Source: Rhodobacter capsulatus
Lineage (GTDB): Bacteria > Pseudomonadota > Alphaproteobacteria > Rhodobacterales > Rhodobacteraceae
Assembly: GCF_003254295.1 (NCBI RefSeq)
Contig: NZ_QKZO01000004.1
Span: 248,001 to 312,000, forward strand
Direction of reading: 5' to 3'
Length of the DNA stretch: 64,000 nt
The notes below the pieces were generated by a model. The model did not search any database. It was not told the origin of the DNA and saw only the letters and a list, made by a program, of their open reading frames with translations. Shown one piece after another: positions 45,125 through 54,613 of this stretch; position 1 is the first letter of the stretch; the number at the start of each line of letters is the position of its first letter. Made by a program: the position numbers and the translations under genes.

Positions 45125-46870
45125 ATGAACCTCTTTGCTGATGTGCGCGCGGTCGTGCTTGCCGCGCTGGATGCGATGGTGGCCGAAGGCGCGCTGCCCG
45201 CGGGCCTTGACGCCCAGGCCGTGGCGGTCGAGCCGCCGCGCGATGCCGCCCATGGCGACATGGCGACGAATGCCGCGATGGTGCTGGCGAAACCCGCCGG
45301 AACCAATCCGCGCGCGCTGGCCGAGGGGCTGGTGACGAAGCTGGCTGCCGATGCGCGGATCGCATCGGCCGAAGTCGCGGGGCCGGGCTTCATCAATCTG
45401 CGGCTGGCGCCCGGGCTTTGGGCCGATGTCGTGCGCGCGGCGCTGCAATCGGGCGCCGATTTCGGCCGCTCGGATCTGGGCCGCGGCATCAAGGTCAATG
45501 TCGAATATGTCTCGGCGAACCCGACCGGGCCGATGCATGTGGGCCATACCCGCGGCGCGGTTTTCGGCGATGCGCTGGCCTCGCTGCTCGATTTCGCGGG
45601 CTACGATGTGACGCGCGAATATTACATCAACGACGGCGGCGCGCAGGTCGATGTGCTGGCGCGCTCGGCCTATGAGCGCTACCGCGAGGCGAACGGGCTC
45701 GAGCCCGAGATCCGCGAGGGGCTTTACCCCGGCGATTACCTGATCCCGGTGGGCGAAGCGCTGAAGGAAAAATACGGCGCCAGCCTGATCGACAAGCCCG
45801 AAAGCGACTGGCTGGCCGAGGTGCGGGGGTTCGCGACCGAGGCGATGATGGCGATGATCCGCGAGGATCTGGCGCTTTTGGGCGTGAAGATGGATGTCTT
45901 CTACTCCGAAAAGTCGCTTTACGGCACCGGCCGGATCGAGGCGGCGCTGCAACGGCTGCAGGATCTGGGCCTGATCTACGAAGGCGTGCTGGAGCCGCCG
46001 AAGGGGAAACTCCCCGAGGATTGGGAGGAACGCGAACAGACGCTGTTCCGCTCGACCAGCTATGGCGATGACGTCGACCGGCCGGTGAAGAAATCGGACG
46101 GCGCCTGGACCTATTTCGCCCCCGACATCGCCTATCACTGGACGAAGATCGAGCGCGGCTTCGATCAGTTGATCGACGTTTTCGGCGCCGATCATGGCGG
46201 CTATGTCAAGCGGATGAAGGCGGCGGTGGCGGCGCTTTCGGAAAACCGGGTGCCCTTGGACATCAAGCTCATCCAGCTGGTGAAGCTGTTCAAGAATGGC
46301 GAGCCCTTCAAGATGAGCAAGCGTGCGGGCACCTTTGTCACCCTGCGCGACGTGGTCGAGCAGGCGGGGGCGGGGGTGACGCGCTTTCACATGCTGACGC
46401 GCAAGAATGATGCGCCCTTGGATTTCGACTTCGACAAGGTGCTGGAGCAATCCAAGGACAACCCGGTCTTTTATGTGCAATATGCCCATGCCCGGGTCGC
46501 CTCGGTGCTGCGCAAGGCGGTTGATCTGGGCATCGACGTCACCGATGCCGCGCTGGCCGCCGCCGATCTGGACCGCAACACCCACGAGGCCGAACGCGCG
46601 CTGGCCAAGAAGATCGCCGAATGGCCGCGTCAGGTCGAAATCGCCGCCCGCGCGAACGAGCCGCATCGCATCGCCTTCTTCCTTTATGAGATCGCCTCGG
46701 ACCTGCATGCTTTGTGGAATCGCGGCAATGACGAGCCCGCGCTGCGGTTCCTTCAGGAAGGCGATCTGGCCGCCTCGTCGGCGAAAATCGCCCTTGCCCG
46801 GGCCTCGGCCGTTGTGATTTCGGCCGGTCTTGGTATTCTTGGCGTCACCCCGGCCGAAGAGATGCGCTAA
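45125..46870 (+). CDS. argS: Arginyl-tRNA synthetase
   Basis: Class I synthetase. It has 581 residues. The N-terminal additional domain has [13 protein letters not shown] and GPGFINL. The HIGH-type motif is in [18 protein letters not shown] near residues 132-149 and KMSKR near 395. The C-terminal anticodon-binding DALR domain starts near [12 protein letters not shown] 45125 has gaaggaag upstream. It heads a plus-strand run argS-SPOR-nagZ-scpA-scpB. Confidence 0.97.
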   Translation: MNLFADVRAVVLAALDAMVAEGALPAGLDAQAVAVEPPRDAAHGDMATNAAMVLAKPAGTNPRALAEGLVTKLAADARIASAEVAGPGFINLRLAPGLWADVVRAALQSGADFGRSDLGRGIKVNVEYVSANPTGPMHVGHTRGAVFGDALASLLDFAGYDVTREYYINDGGAQVDVLARSAYERYREANGLEPEIREGLYPGDYLIPVGEALKEKYGASLIDKPESDWLAEVRGFATEAMMAMIREDLALLGVKMDVFYSEKSLYGTGRIEAALQRLQDLGLIYEGVLEPPKGKLPEDWEEREQTLFRSTSYGDDVDRPVKKSDGAWTYFAPDIAYHWTKIERGFDQLIDVFGADHGGYVKRMKAAVAALSENRVPLDIKLIQLVKLFKNGEPFKMSKRAGTFVTLRDVVEQAGAGVTRFHMLTRKNDAPLDFDFDKVLEQSKDNPVFYVQYAHARVASVLRKAVDLGIDVTDAALAAADLDRNTHEAERALAKKIAEWPRQVEIAARANEPHRIAFFLYEIASDLHALWNRGNDEPALRFLQEGDLAASSAKIALARASAVVISAGLGILGVTPAEEMR

Positions 46871-46924
46871 GGCACCACCGGGGGGCAGGGCCGGACCGGC
46901 CCGAAAACCGGAGATGGGGCGAGC

Positions 46925-47938
46925 ATGACCGATCCCGACACCCGCAATGGCGGGGGTTTTGGCAGGCAGGGCGGGGGCGACTATGGCCCCGGCCTTGACA
47001 TGCCTGCGCCCCAGTCCGCGCGCTGGGTGCAGTTGGCGGGGGCGGCCGTTTCCGGCGCGCTGATTTTGGGCGTGATCGTCTGGGGCTATCGGCTCGCCGT
47101 GCGCGACGTGTCGGGCGTACCGGTGATCCGCGCGCTTGAGGGTCCGGCGCGGATGGCGCCTTCGGACCCGGGCGGCGATCTGGCGGCCCATGTCGGGCTG
47201 GCGGTGAACGAGGTGGCGGGCTCGGGCCTGGCCGCGCCGGGGCCAAGCCGCGTCGTGCTGGCCCCGCCGCCCACGGGTCTTTCGCCCGATGATGCGCCGA
47301 TGTCCGAACTCAAGCCGCTGCCGCAGGTGGATCGCCCCGCCGACGCGGAGGATCTGGCGATGGAAGGCCCGCCGGTGCCGGTGCCCGACAGCGCCTTGCC
47401 GCCGAAACCCGCGCTGGCCGCGCCCGTTGCCGATCCGGCCGCGGAGCTGCCGACCGATCCCGAGCCGCCCGCAGAAACGGCCCTCACCGAAACCGCGCCC
47501 GCCGAAACGGCCGTCGAACCGCCGCCTGCCGAGCCGGTCATTCCCGCCGACGTGCCCGGCGTGGTGAAATCGCCCCGCCCGCTGGCCCGGCCCGATCTTG
47601 ACATCGAGGCCGAAGCTGCCGCGCAGGCGGTGGCGGCGGCGCTGGCGGGCCCCGAAACGGTCGAGCTCAAGGCGGCCGATCTGCCCTCGGGCACGCGGGT
47701 CGTGCAACTGGGCGCCTTTGACAGCCCCGAGGAGGCCCGGGCCGAATGGGGCCGGATCTCGGGCCGGTTCGAGGCGCTGATGGCGGGCAAGAAACGCATC
47801 GTGCAAGAGGCCGCCTCGGGCGGGCGCAGCTTCTGGCGGCTGCGCGTCTCTGGCTTCAAGGGGGTCGAGGAAGCGCGCCAGTTCTGCGCCGCGCTGGTGG
47901 CCGAGGGGGCGAATTGCATTCCGACCGTGATCAAGTAA
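46925..47938 (+). CDS. SPOR-domain cell envelope protein
   Basis: 337 residues with a single membrane segment near residues 38-60 (LAGAAVSGALILGVIVWGY). A long Pro/Ala/Glu-rich periplasmic linker follows. The C-terminal SPOR domain (about 255-337) starts RVVQLGAFDSPEEARAEWG and ends GANCIPTVIK. SPOR domains bind denuded glycan at septa. Position between argS and nagZ is typical in Rhodobacteraceae. Its end overlaps the likely nagZ start. Confidence 0.88.
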   Translation: MTDPDTRNGGGFGRQGGGDYGPGLDMPAPQSARWVQLAGAAVSGALILGVIVWGYRLAVRDVSGVPVIRALEGPARMAPSDPGGDLAAHVGLAVNEVAGSGLAAPGPSRVVLAPPPTGLSPDDAPMSELKPLPQVDRPADAEDLAMEGPPVPVPDSALPPKPALAAPVADPAAELPTDPEPPAETALTETAPAETAVEPPPAEPVIPADVPGVVKSPRPLARPDLDIEAEAAAQAVAAALAGPETVELKAADLPSGTRVVQLGAFDSPEEARAEWGRISGRFEALMAGKKRIVQEAASGGRSFWRLRVSGFKGVEEARQFCAALVAEGANCIPTVIK

Positions 47939-48930
47939 CCCCCTGTGGCGCCACGATTCTGGGCGTCGAGGGGACGGTGCTGGGCGCCGATGAAGCCGCG
48001 TTTTTGCGCGAGGCTGACCCCTGGGGGCTGATCCTGTTTGCCCGCAACGTCGCGGATCCGGCGCAGCTTTGCCGCCTGACGTCTGATCTGCGCGCGGCCC
48101 TGGGCCGCGAGGCGCCGATCTTCGTCGATCAGGAGGGCGGGCGGGTGCAACGGCTGCGGCCGCCCCATTGGCGCGACTGGGCGCCGCCGCTCGAGGATGC
48201 GCTGCTGCGCGGTCCGCGGGGCATGTGGCTGCGCGCCCGGCTGCAGGCGGCCGAGCTGCGCGCGGTCGGCATCGACGGCAATTGCGCGCCGACCTGTGAC
48301 ATTGCGGGCGGGCAGACGCATCCGTTTTTGCGCAACCGCTGCCTTGGCGAAACCGTTGATGCGGTGGTGAAAAGCGCCCGCGCGACGGCCGATGGCCTGC
48401 TGGCGGGCGGGGTGTTGCCGGTGCTCAAGCACATGCCGGGGCACGGCCGGGCCGAGGCTGACAGCCACAAGGATCTGCCCGTGGTCAGTGCCGCGGCCGA
48501 GGATCTGCGGGCCCAAGATTTCGCCCCCTTCGCGGCGCTTTCCGATCTGCCGCTCGGCATGACCGCGCATATCCGCTTCACCGCCTTTGACAACGCGCCT
48601 GCCACGCAAAGCGCGAAGATGATCGATCTGATCCGCCACGAGATCGGTTTTGCCGGGCTTTTGATGACCGATGACATCGGGATGCAGGCGCTTTCGGGCA
48701 GCTTTGCCGACCGCGCCGCGGCCTCGCTGGCCGCCGGCTGTGACGTGATCCTGCATTGCAACGGCAGCCGCGCCGAATTGGCCGAGACCGTGGCGGCGGC
48801 GGGGCGGCTTTCGCCCGCGGCCAGCCTGCGCGCCGCGGCGGCGCTGCGCTTCCGCCATGCCCCCGGCGCGGTTGATCTGGCGGCGCTGGCGGCGGAATTT
48901 GACGCCGTCGGTGGCGGGTCGGATGGCTGA
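47914..48930 (+). CDS. nagZ: NagZ, beta-N-acetylhexosaminidase (GH3)
   Basis: Cytoplasmic GH3 enzyme that removes GlcNAc from recycled anhydromuropeptides. About 338 residues. Motifs are ADPWGLILFARNV, IFVDQEGGRVQRLRPPHW, the active-site loop KHMPGHGRAEADSHKDLPV near residues 171-189, and the nucleophile Asp in LLMTDDIGMQAL. The start is uncertain: no ATG or GTG lies at the expected place. TTG 47914, inside the SPOR gene, is the nearest start codon giving a full GATILGVEG N-terminus. The stop overlaps scpA by eight bases. Confidence 0.88.
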   Translation: MHSDRDQVTPCGATILGVEGTVLGADEAAFLREADPWGLILFARNVADPAQLCRLTSDLRAALGREAPIFVDQEGGRVQRLRPPHWRDWAPPLEDALLRGPRGMWLRARLQAAELRAVGIDGNCAPTCDIAGGQTHPFLRNRCLGETVDAVVKSARATADGLLAGGVLPVLKHMPGHGRAEADSHKDLPVVSAAAEDLRAQDFAPFAALSDLPLGMTAHIRFTAFDNAPATQSAKMIDLIRHEIGFAGLLMTDDIGMQALSGSFADRAAASLAAGCDVILHCNGSRAELAETVAAAGRLSPAASLRAAAALRFRHAPGAVDLAALAAEFDAVGGGSDG

Positions 48931-49726
48931 GGAAACGGCAAGCCTTTTTGAAAGCACGAGTGTCAGCGAACGGCTTGCGGCCGAGGCGCTGATTGTCGAT
49001 GTCGACGGCTTCGAGGGGCCGCTTGACCTGTTGTTGACGCTCTCGCGCACGCAAAAGGTCGATCTGCGGCGCATTTCGGTTCTGGCGCTGGCCGAGCAAT
49101 ATCTGAAATTCGTCAACGAGGCCAAGGCGCTGCGCATTGAACTGGCGGCCGATTATCTGGTGATGGCGGCCTGGCTGGCGTTTCTCAAATCACGTCTGCT
49201 GCTGCCGCCCGAACCGGGCGAGGATGGCCCCTCGGCGGAAGACCTTGCCGCGCATCTGGCCTTCCAGCTGGAACGGCTTTCGGCGATGCGCGAGGCGGCG
49301 GCAACCTTGATGGCGCGCGATCAGCTGGGGCGCAACTTCTTTGCCCGCGGCTACAGCGAGACGGTCGAGCGGGTGCGCAAGGTGACCTATTCCGCGACGC
49401 TGCTGGAGCTGATGCAGGCCTATGCGCGGATTCGCACCCGCGACGAATTCCGCCCCTATGCCTTTGATCGCAAGAACATCTTCACCATGGAAGAGGCGCT
49501 GGAACGGATGCGACCCCTGATCGGCTATGCAGGCAGCTGGACCGATCTGACCGATTATCTGCCCGAGGGCTGGGGGGCGGACCCGAAGCGGCGCCGCTCT
49601 GCCACCGCGGCGACCTTTGCGGCCTCGCTCGAACTGGCGAAACAGGGCCAGATCGAGATCCACCAGACCGAAACCTTCGCGCCGATCACCATTCGCGCCC
49701 GAACCACGCCGCGGACCAGCACATGA
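48923..49726 (+). CDS. scpA: ScpA, segregation and condensation protein A
   Basis: Kleisin subunit of the SMC-ScpAB condensin, which organises and segregates the chromosome. It has 267 residues. The N-terminal motif DGFEGPLDLLLTLSRTQKVDLRRISVLALAEQYL (about 29-62) is the family hallmark, followed by YLVMAAWLAFLKSRLLLP. ATG 48923 overlaps the nagZ end, and its own stop overlaps scpB by four bases. smc is not in the window. Confidence 0.95.
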   Translation: MAEETASLFESTSVSERLAAEALIVDVDGFEGPLDLLLTLSRTQKVDLRRISVLALAEQYLKFVNEAKALRIELAADYLVMAAWLAFLKSRLLLPPEPGEDGPSAEDLAAHLAFQLERLSAMREAAATLMARDQLGRNFFARGYSETVERVRKVTYSATLLELMQAYARIRTRDEFRPYAFDRKNIFTMEEALERMRPLIGYAGSWTDLTDYLPEGWGADPKRRRSATAATFAASLELAKQGQIEIHQTETFAPITIRARTTPRTST

Positions 49727-50364
49727 GCGACAGCCGTTACGATCCGAACGAAAAATCGCTCTTCGACGCGCCGCCGCTCGCTGAGCAGGAGCGGATGATC
49801 GAGGCGATCCTGTTCGCCGCGGCCGAGCCGGTGAGCCTGCGCGAGATGCAGGACCGGATGCCGCATGGCTGTGATGCCGCCGAGGCGCTGGCCTATCTGC
49901 GCCGCCGCTACGAGGGGCGCGGCGTGCATCTGGTGAAGATCGGTGACGCATGGGCCTTTCGCACCGCGCCCGATCTGGGCTTTCTGATGCAGAAGGAAAC
50001 GGTGGAGCTGCGCAAACTGTCCCGCGCCGCGATCGAGACCTTGGCGATCATCGCCTATCACCAGCCGGTGACGCGGGCGGAAATCGAGGAAATCCGGGGC
50101 GTTGCGGTTTCTCGCGGCACCATCGACCAGCTTCTGGAGCTGGAATGGATCCGGCTTGGGCGGCGGCGGATGACGCCCGGCCGTCCGGTGACCTTCATCG
50201 TGACCGAGACGTTCCTCGATCATTTCGGCCTTGAATCGGCGCGCGATCTGCCGGGGATCAAGGAGCTTCGCGCGGCGGGCTTGCTCGACAACCGGCCGAT
50301 GCCGGGGGCCGAGGACGAGGAGGCCGACATGGTGGGCCAAAGCGAGCTTTTCGAGGAGGAGTGA
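49723..50364 (+). CDS. scpB: ScpB, segregation and condensation protein B
   Basis: Winged-helix partner of ScpA in condensin. It has 213 residues. Typical blocks are MIEAILFAAAEPVSL near 26-40, AIETLAIIAYHQPVTRAEIEEIRGVAVSRGTIDQLLE near 103-139, and GRPVTFIVTETFLDHFGL. An acidic C-terminal tail ends SELFEEE. Overlaps scpA by four bases. Confidence 0.95.
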   Translation: MSDSRYDPNEKSLFDAPPLAEQERMIEAILFAAAEPVSLREMQDRMPHGCDAAEALAYLRRRYEGRGVHLVKIGDAWAFRTAPDLGFLMQKETVELRKLSRAAIETLAIIAYHQPVTRAEIEEIRGVAVSRGTIDQLLELEWIRLGRRRMTPGRPVTFIVTETFLDHFGLESARDLPGIKELRAAGLLDNRPMPGAEDEEADMVGQSELFEEE

Positions 50365-50365
50365 G

Positions 50366-50575
50366 ATGGACCCGATGAAGCTGTTGCAGATGGTCTGGAG
50401 CATGATCCTGCGCCGTCTGCTGCGGGTGGGCGTGACGAAGGGGATCGAGCTGGCTGCGGGCAAGGGCAAGCCCGCCGCGCAGATGACCAAGGCCGAGCGC
50501 AAGGCGGCGAAATCGGCGCGTCAGGCGGCAAAGCGCGCGCGCCAGGCGGCGGCGATCACCCGGCGGATGCGCTGA
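50366..50575 (+). CDS. Small basic protein after scpB
   Basis: 69 residues, unknown. A hydrophobic/amphipathic N-terminus (MDPMKLLQMVWSMILRRLLR) is followed by a Lys/Arg/Ala-rich helical tail (KAERKAAKSARQAAKRARQAA). The strong ribosome site gaggaggag lies just before the ATG, 2 bp after scpB. It could bind membrane or nucleic acid; this is inference from charge only. Confidence 0.65.
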   Translation: MDPMKLLQMVWSMILRRLLRVGVTKGIELAAGKGKPAAQMTKAERKAAKSARQAAKRARQAAAITRRMR

Positions 50576-50580
50576 GGCGG

Positions 50581-51366
50581 TTACGCCCAATCCGGTTTGC
50601 GCTTGTCGAGAAACGCTTGCACCCCCTCGGCGGTGTCGCGGTAAAGCATGTTTTCCACCATCACCGCCCCGGCATGTTCATAGGCTGCGGCCGTCTCCAT
50701 CTCGATCTGCTCGTAAAACGCCCGCTTGCCGATCCTGACCGCCGCGCCCAGTTTCGCAGCTATGGTCTCGGCCAGCGCTGTCGTTGCCGCCTCGAGATCG
50801 CCATGGGCCACGACGCGGTTGACCAGCCCGACCTCGCGCGCGCGGGCGGCGTCGATGAAGTCCCCCGTCGTCAGCATCTCGAAGGCGACCTTGCGCGGCA
50901 CGACACGGCTCAGCGCCACCATCGGCGTCGAGCAGAAAAGCCCGATGTTCACCCCGTTGACGCCAAAGCGCGTGCCCTCGGCCGCGACGGCCAGATCGCA
51001 GCTGGCGACAAGCTGGCAGCCCGCGGCGGTGGCGATGCCGTGGACTTCGGCGATCACCGGTTGCGGCAGGGCGGGGATCCTCTGCATCACCGCGGCGCAG
51101 CGCGCGAAAAGATCGGCGAAATACGCCCGCCCGCCATCCGCTGCCGCCCGCCCCGCCTGCATTTCGCGCAGGTCATGGCCCGCGCAAAAGGCCTTGCCCG
51201 CGCCCTTCAGCACCACGACTTTCACGCTCGCATCCCCGGCCAGCGCGGCCAGCCGCGCCGCAAGCGCCGCCAGCATCGCATCCGAGAGCGCATTCAGCGT
51301 CCCCGGGCTGTTCAACGTCAGATGCGCGATGACGCCACGTTTTTCGATCTCGACAAGCTCGTTCAT
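50581..51366 (-). CDS. Enoyl-CoA hydratase/isomerase family protein
   Basis: Crotonase-fold enzyme. It has 261 residues. The oxyanion-hole regions are KAFCAGHDLREM near 58-69 and HGIATAAGCQLVASCDLAVAAEGTRFGVNGVNIGLFC near 108-144. The second acidic residue common in true hydratases is not clearly present there, where the sequence reads VNIGLFCSTP, so hydratase activity is not certain. Members include EchA and isomerases. Divergent from the thioesterase gene by 54 bp. Confidence 0.85.
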   Translation of the reverse strand: MNELVEIEKRGVIAHLTLNSPGTLNALSDAMLAALAARLAALAGDASVKVVVLKGAGKAFCAGHDLREMQAGRAAADGGRAYFADLFARCAAVMQRIPALPQPVIAEVHGIATAAGCQLVASCDLAVAAEGTRFGVNGVNIGLFCSTPMVALSRVVPRKVAFEMLTTGDFIDAARAREVGLVNRVVAHGDLEAATTALAETIAAKLGAAVRIGKRAFYEQIEMETAAAYEHAGAVMVENMLYRDTAEGVQAFLDKRKPDWA

Positions 51367-51420
51367 TGCAATTCCTCCCCGTGACCGGAAGCTTAGGCGC
51401 AGGAGAGGCCGGGAGGGAAG

Positions 51421-51837
51421 ATGGAACTGAAGATGGACGTGGCGGCGCTGAACGCCTTTTTGCGCCGCGAGTTTGCGCAGGTCGCCGATATGTTCGAGGT
51501 GATCGAAGCGGGGGCGGAAACGGTGATCCGGCTGCGCGTCGATCAAAGCCACCTGCGCCCGGGCGGCACGGTCTCGGGGCCGAGCATGTTCGCGCTGGCC
51601 GATGTGGGGATCTATCTGGCGATCCTGAGCCGCATCGGCCCGGTGGCGCTGTCGGTGACGACGAGCGCGACGATCGACTTTCTGCGCAAGCCGCTGGCCG
51701 GGATCGATCTTTTGGCGCGGGTGCGGGTGCTGAAACTGGGGCGCAGCCTGGCGGTGGGCGATTGCCTGATCTTTTCCGAAGGCGAGGCGGAGCCGGTGGC
51801 GCGGGCCTCGATGACCTATTCGGTCCCGCCGCGCTGA
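51421..51837 (+). CDS. PaaI-type hotdog thioesterase
   Basis: 138 residues of single hotdog fold. HLRPGGTVSGPSMFALADVGIYLAIL (about 45-70) matches the PaaI/YiiD-like acyl-CoA thioesterase helix, with an Asp in ADVG as the likely catalytic acid. Substrate unknown. Its last 22 bases overlap the 3' end of the convergent transporter gene. The neighbouring enoyl-CoA hydratase suggests an acyl-CoA context. Confidence 0.85.
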   Translation: MELKMDVAALNAFLRREFAQVADMFEVIEAGAETVIRLRVDQSHLRPGGTVSGPSMFALADVGIYLAILSRIGPVALSVTTSATIDFLRKPLAGIDLLARVRVLKLGRSLAVGDCLIFSEGEAEPVARASMTYSVPPR

Positions 51838-53303
51838 GGCGGCGCAAGGTCGAAGACCACCGGCGCCAGCAGCATCACCGCGGCAAAGATCACCACGACG
51901 GCGATCAGGTCCATCCGCGCCCCCGCCCGGGCCATGTCGGCAAGCCGCAACCCCTTCCAGGAAAAGGCGATCGCATTGGGCGGCGTGGCGGTGGGCAGGG
52001 TGAAGGCCATCGAGGCGCCAACCGCCACCGGCAGCATCAGCCACGGCACGGCCAGGCCAAGCCCCGTCGCCACCGCCGCCGTCACCGGCAGGAAAGTCGC
52101 GGCGGCGGCGGTGTTCGAGGTCAGCTCGCTCAGAAACACGATCCCCGCCGCGACGATCAGCACCAGAAGCCACAGCGGCAGCGCCGCCAGACCGCGCGCA
52201 AGCCCCCCCACCGCCGCCGCCAGACCCGAGCTTTCGAACCCCGCCGCCAGCGCCAGCCCGCCGCCGAAAAGCAGCAGGATGCCCCAGGGCAGGGCGGGGG
52301 CGACGCTCCAGTCCAGCACGAAGCCGCGGCCCCGCCCGAGCGGGCAGGCAAAAAGCACCAGCGCCGCGGTGATCGCAATGCCGCTGTCCGAGATCGGCAG
52401 GCCGAGCGGCGCGCGCAGCACCCAGGCCAGCGCGGTCAGCACGAAGACCGCGGCCACGATCGCCTCGGCCCGGCCGAGCGGGCCAAGCGCCCGGGCCTCG
52501 GTGGCGATCAGCGCCCGCGCCGCGCTCAGATCCAGCCCGCCAAGGTCGAACATCCAGCGGGTCAGCAGCAAAAGCATGATCGGCAGCATCACCGCCACCA
52601 CCGGCACGCCAAACAGCATCCATTGAAAGAAGCCGATCTCGATCCCGTGGCTTTCGGCCAGAATGCTGGCCAAAAGCGCATTCGGCGGCGTGCCGATCAG
52701 CGTGCCCACGCCGCCGATCGAGGCGGACCAGGCGATGCCCAGCATCAGCGCCACGCCGAAGGCCCGTGCCCGTTCCCTGTCGGCGTGGGTCTCGACGAAG
52801 ATCACGACCGAGGTGGCGACGGTGACCATCATCATCGCCGCCGCGGTGTTCGAGATCCACATCGACAAAAAGGCGGTGGCCAGCGCGAAGCCCGAGATCA
52901 GGCTGCGCGCGGACTGCCCGGCACGGGCCACGATGAAGAGCGCGATGCGCCGGTGCAGCCCGTGGCGCTCCATCGCGGCGGCCAGAAGGAAGCCGCCAAG
53001 GAACAGGAAAATCAACGGATTGCCGTAATGCGCGCTCACCGAGGCGATGGGCAGGATGCCCAGAACCGGCATCAGCGCGACGGGCAGGAGCGCGGTGGCG
53101 GCCAGCGGCACCGCCTCGCTCAGCCACCAGATCACCATCCACAGCGTCAGCCCCCCCAGACGCCAGGCCTCGGGCGAGAGCTCCGCAGGCGCGGGCAGGG
53201 CCAGCACCGGCACGAGGCAGAGCGGCCCGGCCAGAAGCCCGATGCGCCGTCCCGCCGACAGCGGCTTGCCCGGTGTCGATCCGCTCGCCTGCTCGTCCGT
53301 CAT
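51816..53303 (-). CDS. SLC13/DASS family dicarboxylate transporter
   Basis: Inner-membrane secondary transporter with about eleven or more hydrophobic segments. It has 495 residues. Family motifs are SNTAAAMMMVTVA near residues 150-162, GGVGTLIGTPPNALLAS near 200-216, the second repeat ELTSNTAAAATFLPV near 398-412, and PTATPPNAIAF near 448-458. These SNT and TPPN motifs are the sodium/dicarboxylate sites of the DASS family. Exact substrate unknown. The upstream spacer holds a nested palindrome. Confidence 0.9.
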   Translation of the reverse strand: MTDEQASGSTPGKPLSAGRRIGLLAGPLCLVPVLALPAPAELSPEAWRLGGLTLWMVIWWLSEAVPLAATALLPVALMPVLGILPIASVSAHYGNPLIFLFLGGFLLAAAMERHGLHRRIALFIVARAGQSARSLISGFALATAFLSMWISNTAAAMMMVTVATSVVIFVETHADRERARAFGVALMLGIAWSASIGGVGTLIGTPPNALLASILAESHGIEIGFFQWMLFGVPVVAVMLPIMLLLLTRWMFDLGGLDLSAARALIATEARALGPLGRAEAIVAAVFVLTALAWVLRAPLGLPISDSGIAITAALVLFACPLGRGRGFVLDWSVAPALPWGILLLFGGGLALAAGFESSGLAAAVGGLARGLAALPLWLLVLIVAAGIVFLSELTSNTAAAATFLPVTAAVATGLGLAVPWLMLPVAVGASMAFTLPTATPPNAIAFSWKGLRLADMARAGARMDLIAVVVIFAAVMLLAPVVFDLAPPQRGGTE

Positions 53304-53400
53304 GCCATCCCCGTCTTCTGGTTGCCGCGCCTCAGCCTAGCATGGGGCGGCGTCGCCGGGGGCGCGACCGATCGCGCGGCCGGGACCGGCCCGTTTTCGC

Positions 53401-53438
53401 GCCTTGCGTGGGGTATTTAAATACCTATTTTGCAAGGC
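53401..53438. promoter_or_regulatory. Nested palindrome in the transporter-rplM spacer
   Basis: A perfect 14-bp palindrome, ggtatttaaatacc, at 53412-53425. It is flanked by gccttgc at 53401-53407 and its inverse gcaaggc at 53432-53438. It sits about 100 bp from the transporter start and about 105 bp from rplM, so it could be an operator for either. Confidence 0.6.
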
Positions 53439-53542
53439 ACTGATTATAAACGAAATAAATCGCGTCAACGTGCTTGATTTGTGTCTGGAAAGCGCGGATA
53501 AGCCCGCATCAAGTTTCCCAACCCTTCAAAGGGCGATCGACA

Positions 53543-54007
53543 ATGAAAACCTATACCGCGAAACCGGCGGAGATCGAGAAGAAGTGGATCCTGATCGACG
53601 CCGAAGGCGTCGTTCTGGGCCGCCTCGCCACGATCGTTGCCATGCGCCTGCGTGGCAAGCACAAGCCGACCTTCACCCCCCACATGGACATGGGTGACAA
53701 CGTCATCATCATCAACGCCGACAAGGTGCAGATGACCGGTGCCAAGCGCGAAGACAAGCGCTACTACTGGCACACGAACCACCCGGGCGGGATCAAGTTC
53801 CGCACCGCGCGTCAGGTTCTGGAAGGCGCGCATCCCGAGCGCGTGGTGATCAAGGCCGTCGAACGCATGATCTCGCGCAACCGTCTGGGCCGCGCGCAGA
53901 TGTCGAACCTGCGCGTCTATGCCGGGGCCGCCCATCCGCATGAAGCCCAACAGCCCGAAGTTCTGGACGTCAAGGTCCTGAACAAGAAGAACACCCGGAG
54001 CGCCTGA
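53543..54007 (+). CDS. rplM: 50S ribosomal protein L13
   Basis: Assembly protein of the large subunit that binds 23S rRNA. It has 154 residues, with [38 protein letters not shown] and [17 protein letters not shown] 53543 follows a tcaaaggg ribosome site. rpsI follows after 2 bp, the universal L13-S9 order. AT-rich sequence upstream (53440-53510) probably holds the promoter. Confidence 0.97.
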   Translation: MKTYTAKPAEIEKKWILIDAEGVVLGRLATIVAMRLRGKHKPTFTPHMDMGDNVIIINADKVQMTGAKREDKRYYWHTNHPGGIKFRTARQVLEGAHPERVVIKAVERMISRNRLGRAQMSNLRVYAGAAHPHEAQQPEVLDVKVLNKKNTRSA

Positions 54008-54009
54008 TC

Positions 54010-54498
54010 ATGTCCGATATCAAATCCCTCGACGATCTGAAGTCGGCCGTTTCGGGCACCCCGGCGGCGGCCGTGGCCGCTGCGGTGGAGCGCACCCCGG
54101 TGCGTGACGCGCTGGGCCGTGCCTATGCGACGGGCAAGCGCAAGAACGCCGTGGCGCGGGTCTGGATCAAGCCCGGCACCGGCAAGATCACCGTGAACGG
54201 CAAGGAAATGCCGGTCTATTTCGCGCGTCCGGTGCTGCAGCTGATCGTCAACCAGCCGTTCGGCGTCGCGGGCGTCGAAGGCCAGTATGACGTGATGGCG
54301 ACGGTCGTCGGCGGCGGTCTTTCGGGGCAGGCCGGTGCGGTCAAGCACGGCATCTCGAAAGCCCTGCAACTGCACGAGCCGTCGCTGCGCGCCGCGCTGA
54401 AAGCCGCGGGCTTCCTGACCCGCGATAGCCGCGTTGTCGAACGGAAGAAATACGGCAAGGCCAAGGCCCGTCGGTCGTTCCAGTTCTCGAAACGCTGA
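54010..54498 (+). CDS. rpsI: 30S ribosomal protein S9
   Basis: Small-subunit protein whose C-terminal tail reaches the P-site tRNA. It has 162 residues, longer than the roughly 130 of enteric S9. The extra N-terminal Ala-rich extension (about 1-33) is typical of alphaproteobacteria. It has [15 protein letters not shown], the [19 protein letters not shown] block and the conserved end RRSFQFSKR. Followed by a strong terminator. Confidence 0.97.
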   Translation: MSDIKSLDDLKSAVSGTPAAAVAAAVERTPVRDALGRAYATGKRKNAVARVWIKPGTGKITVNGKEMPVYFARPVLQLIVNQPFGVAGVEGQYDVMATVVGGGLSGQAGAVKHGISKALQLHEPSLRAALKAAGFLTRDSRVVERKKYGKAKARRSFQFSKR

Positions 54499-54521
54499 TC
54501 GTTTCGAAACACTCCGTTTTC

Positions 54522-54550
54522 AGGCGGCCCCGATCCGGGGCCGCCTTTTC
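54522..54550 (+). terminator. Rho-independent terminator after rpsI
   Basis: A 10-bp GC stem (54523-54532 with 54536-54545), 3-base loop and tttt run, 24 bp after the rpsI stop. Confidence 0.9.
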
Positions 54551-54582
54551 GTTTCCGCCCCCTGCCGCCCCGTGCTACACAG

Positions 54583-54596
54583 TTAACGTTTTTTAA
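54583..54596. promoter_or_regulatory. CtrA-like TTAA-N6-TTAA motif before the RTX gene
   Basis: ttaa-cgtttt-ttaa lies 18 bp before the RTX start. The spacer is 6, not the canonical 7, so this is a weak candidate. Confidence 0.25.
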
Positions 54597-54613
54597 ACAT
54601 ATCCGGGGTGGTC

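Noticed and set aside
54583-54596. Full CtrA site before the RTX gene
   Set aside because: The spacer is 6 bases, not 7, so it is kept only as a weak motif.
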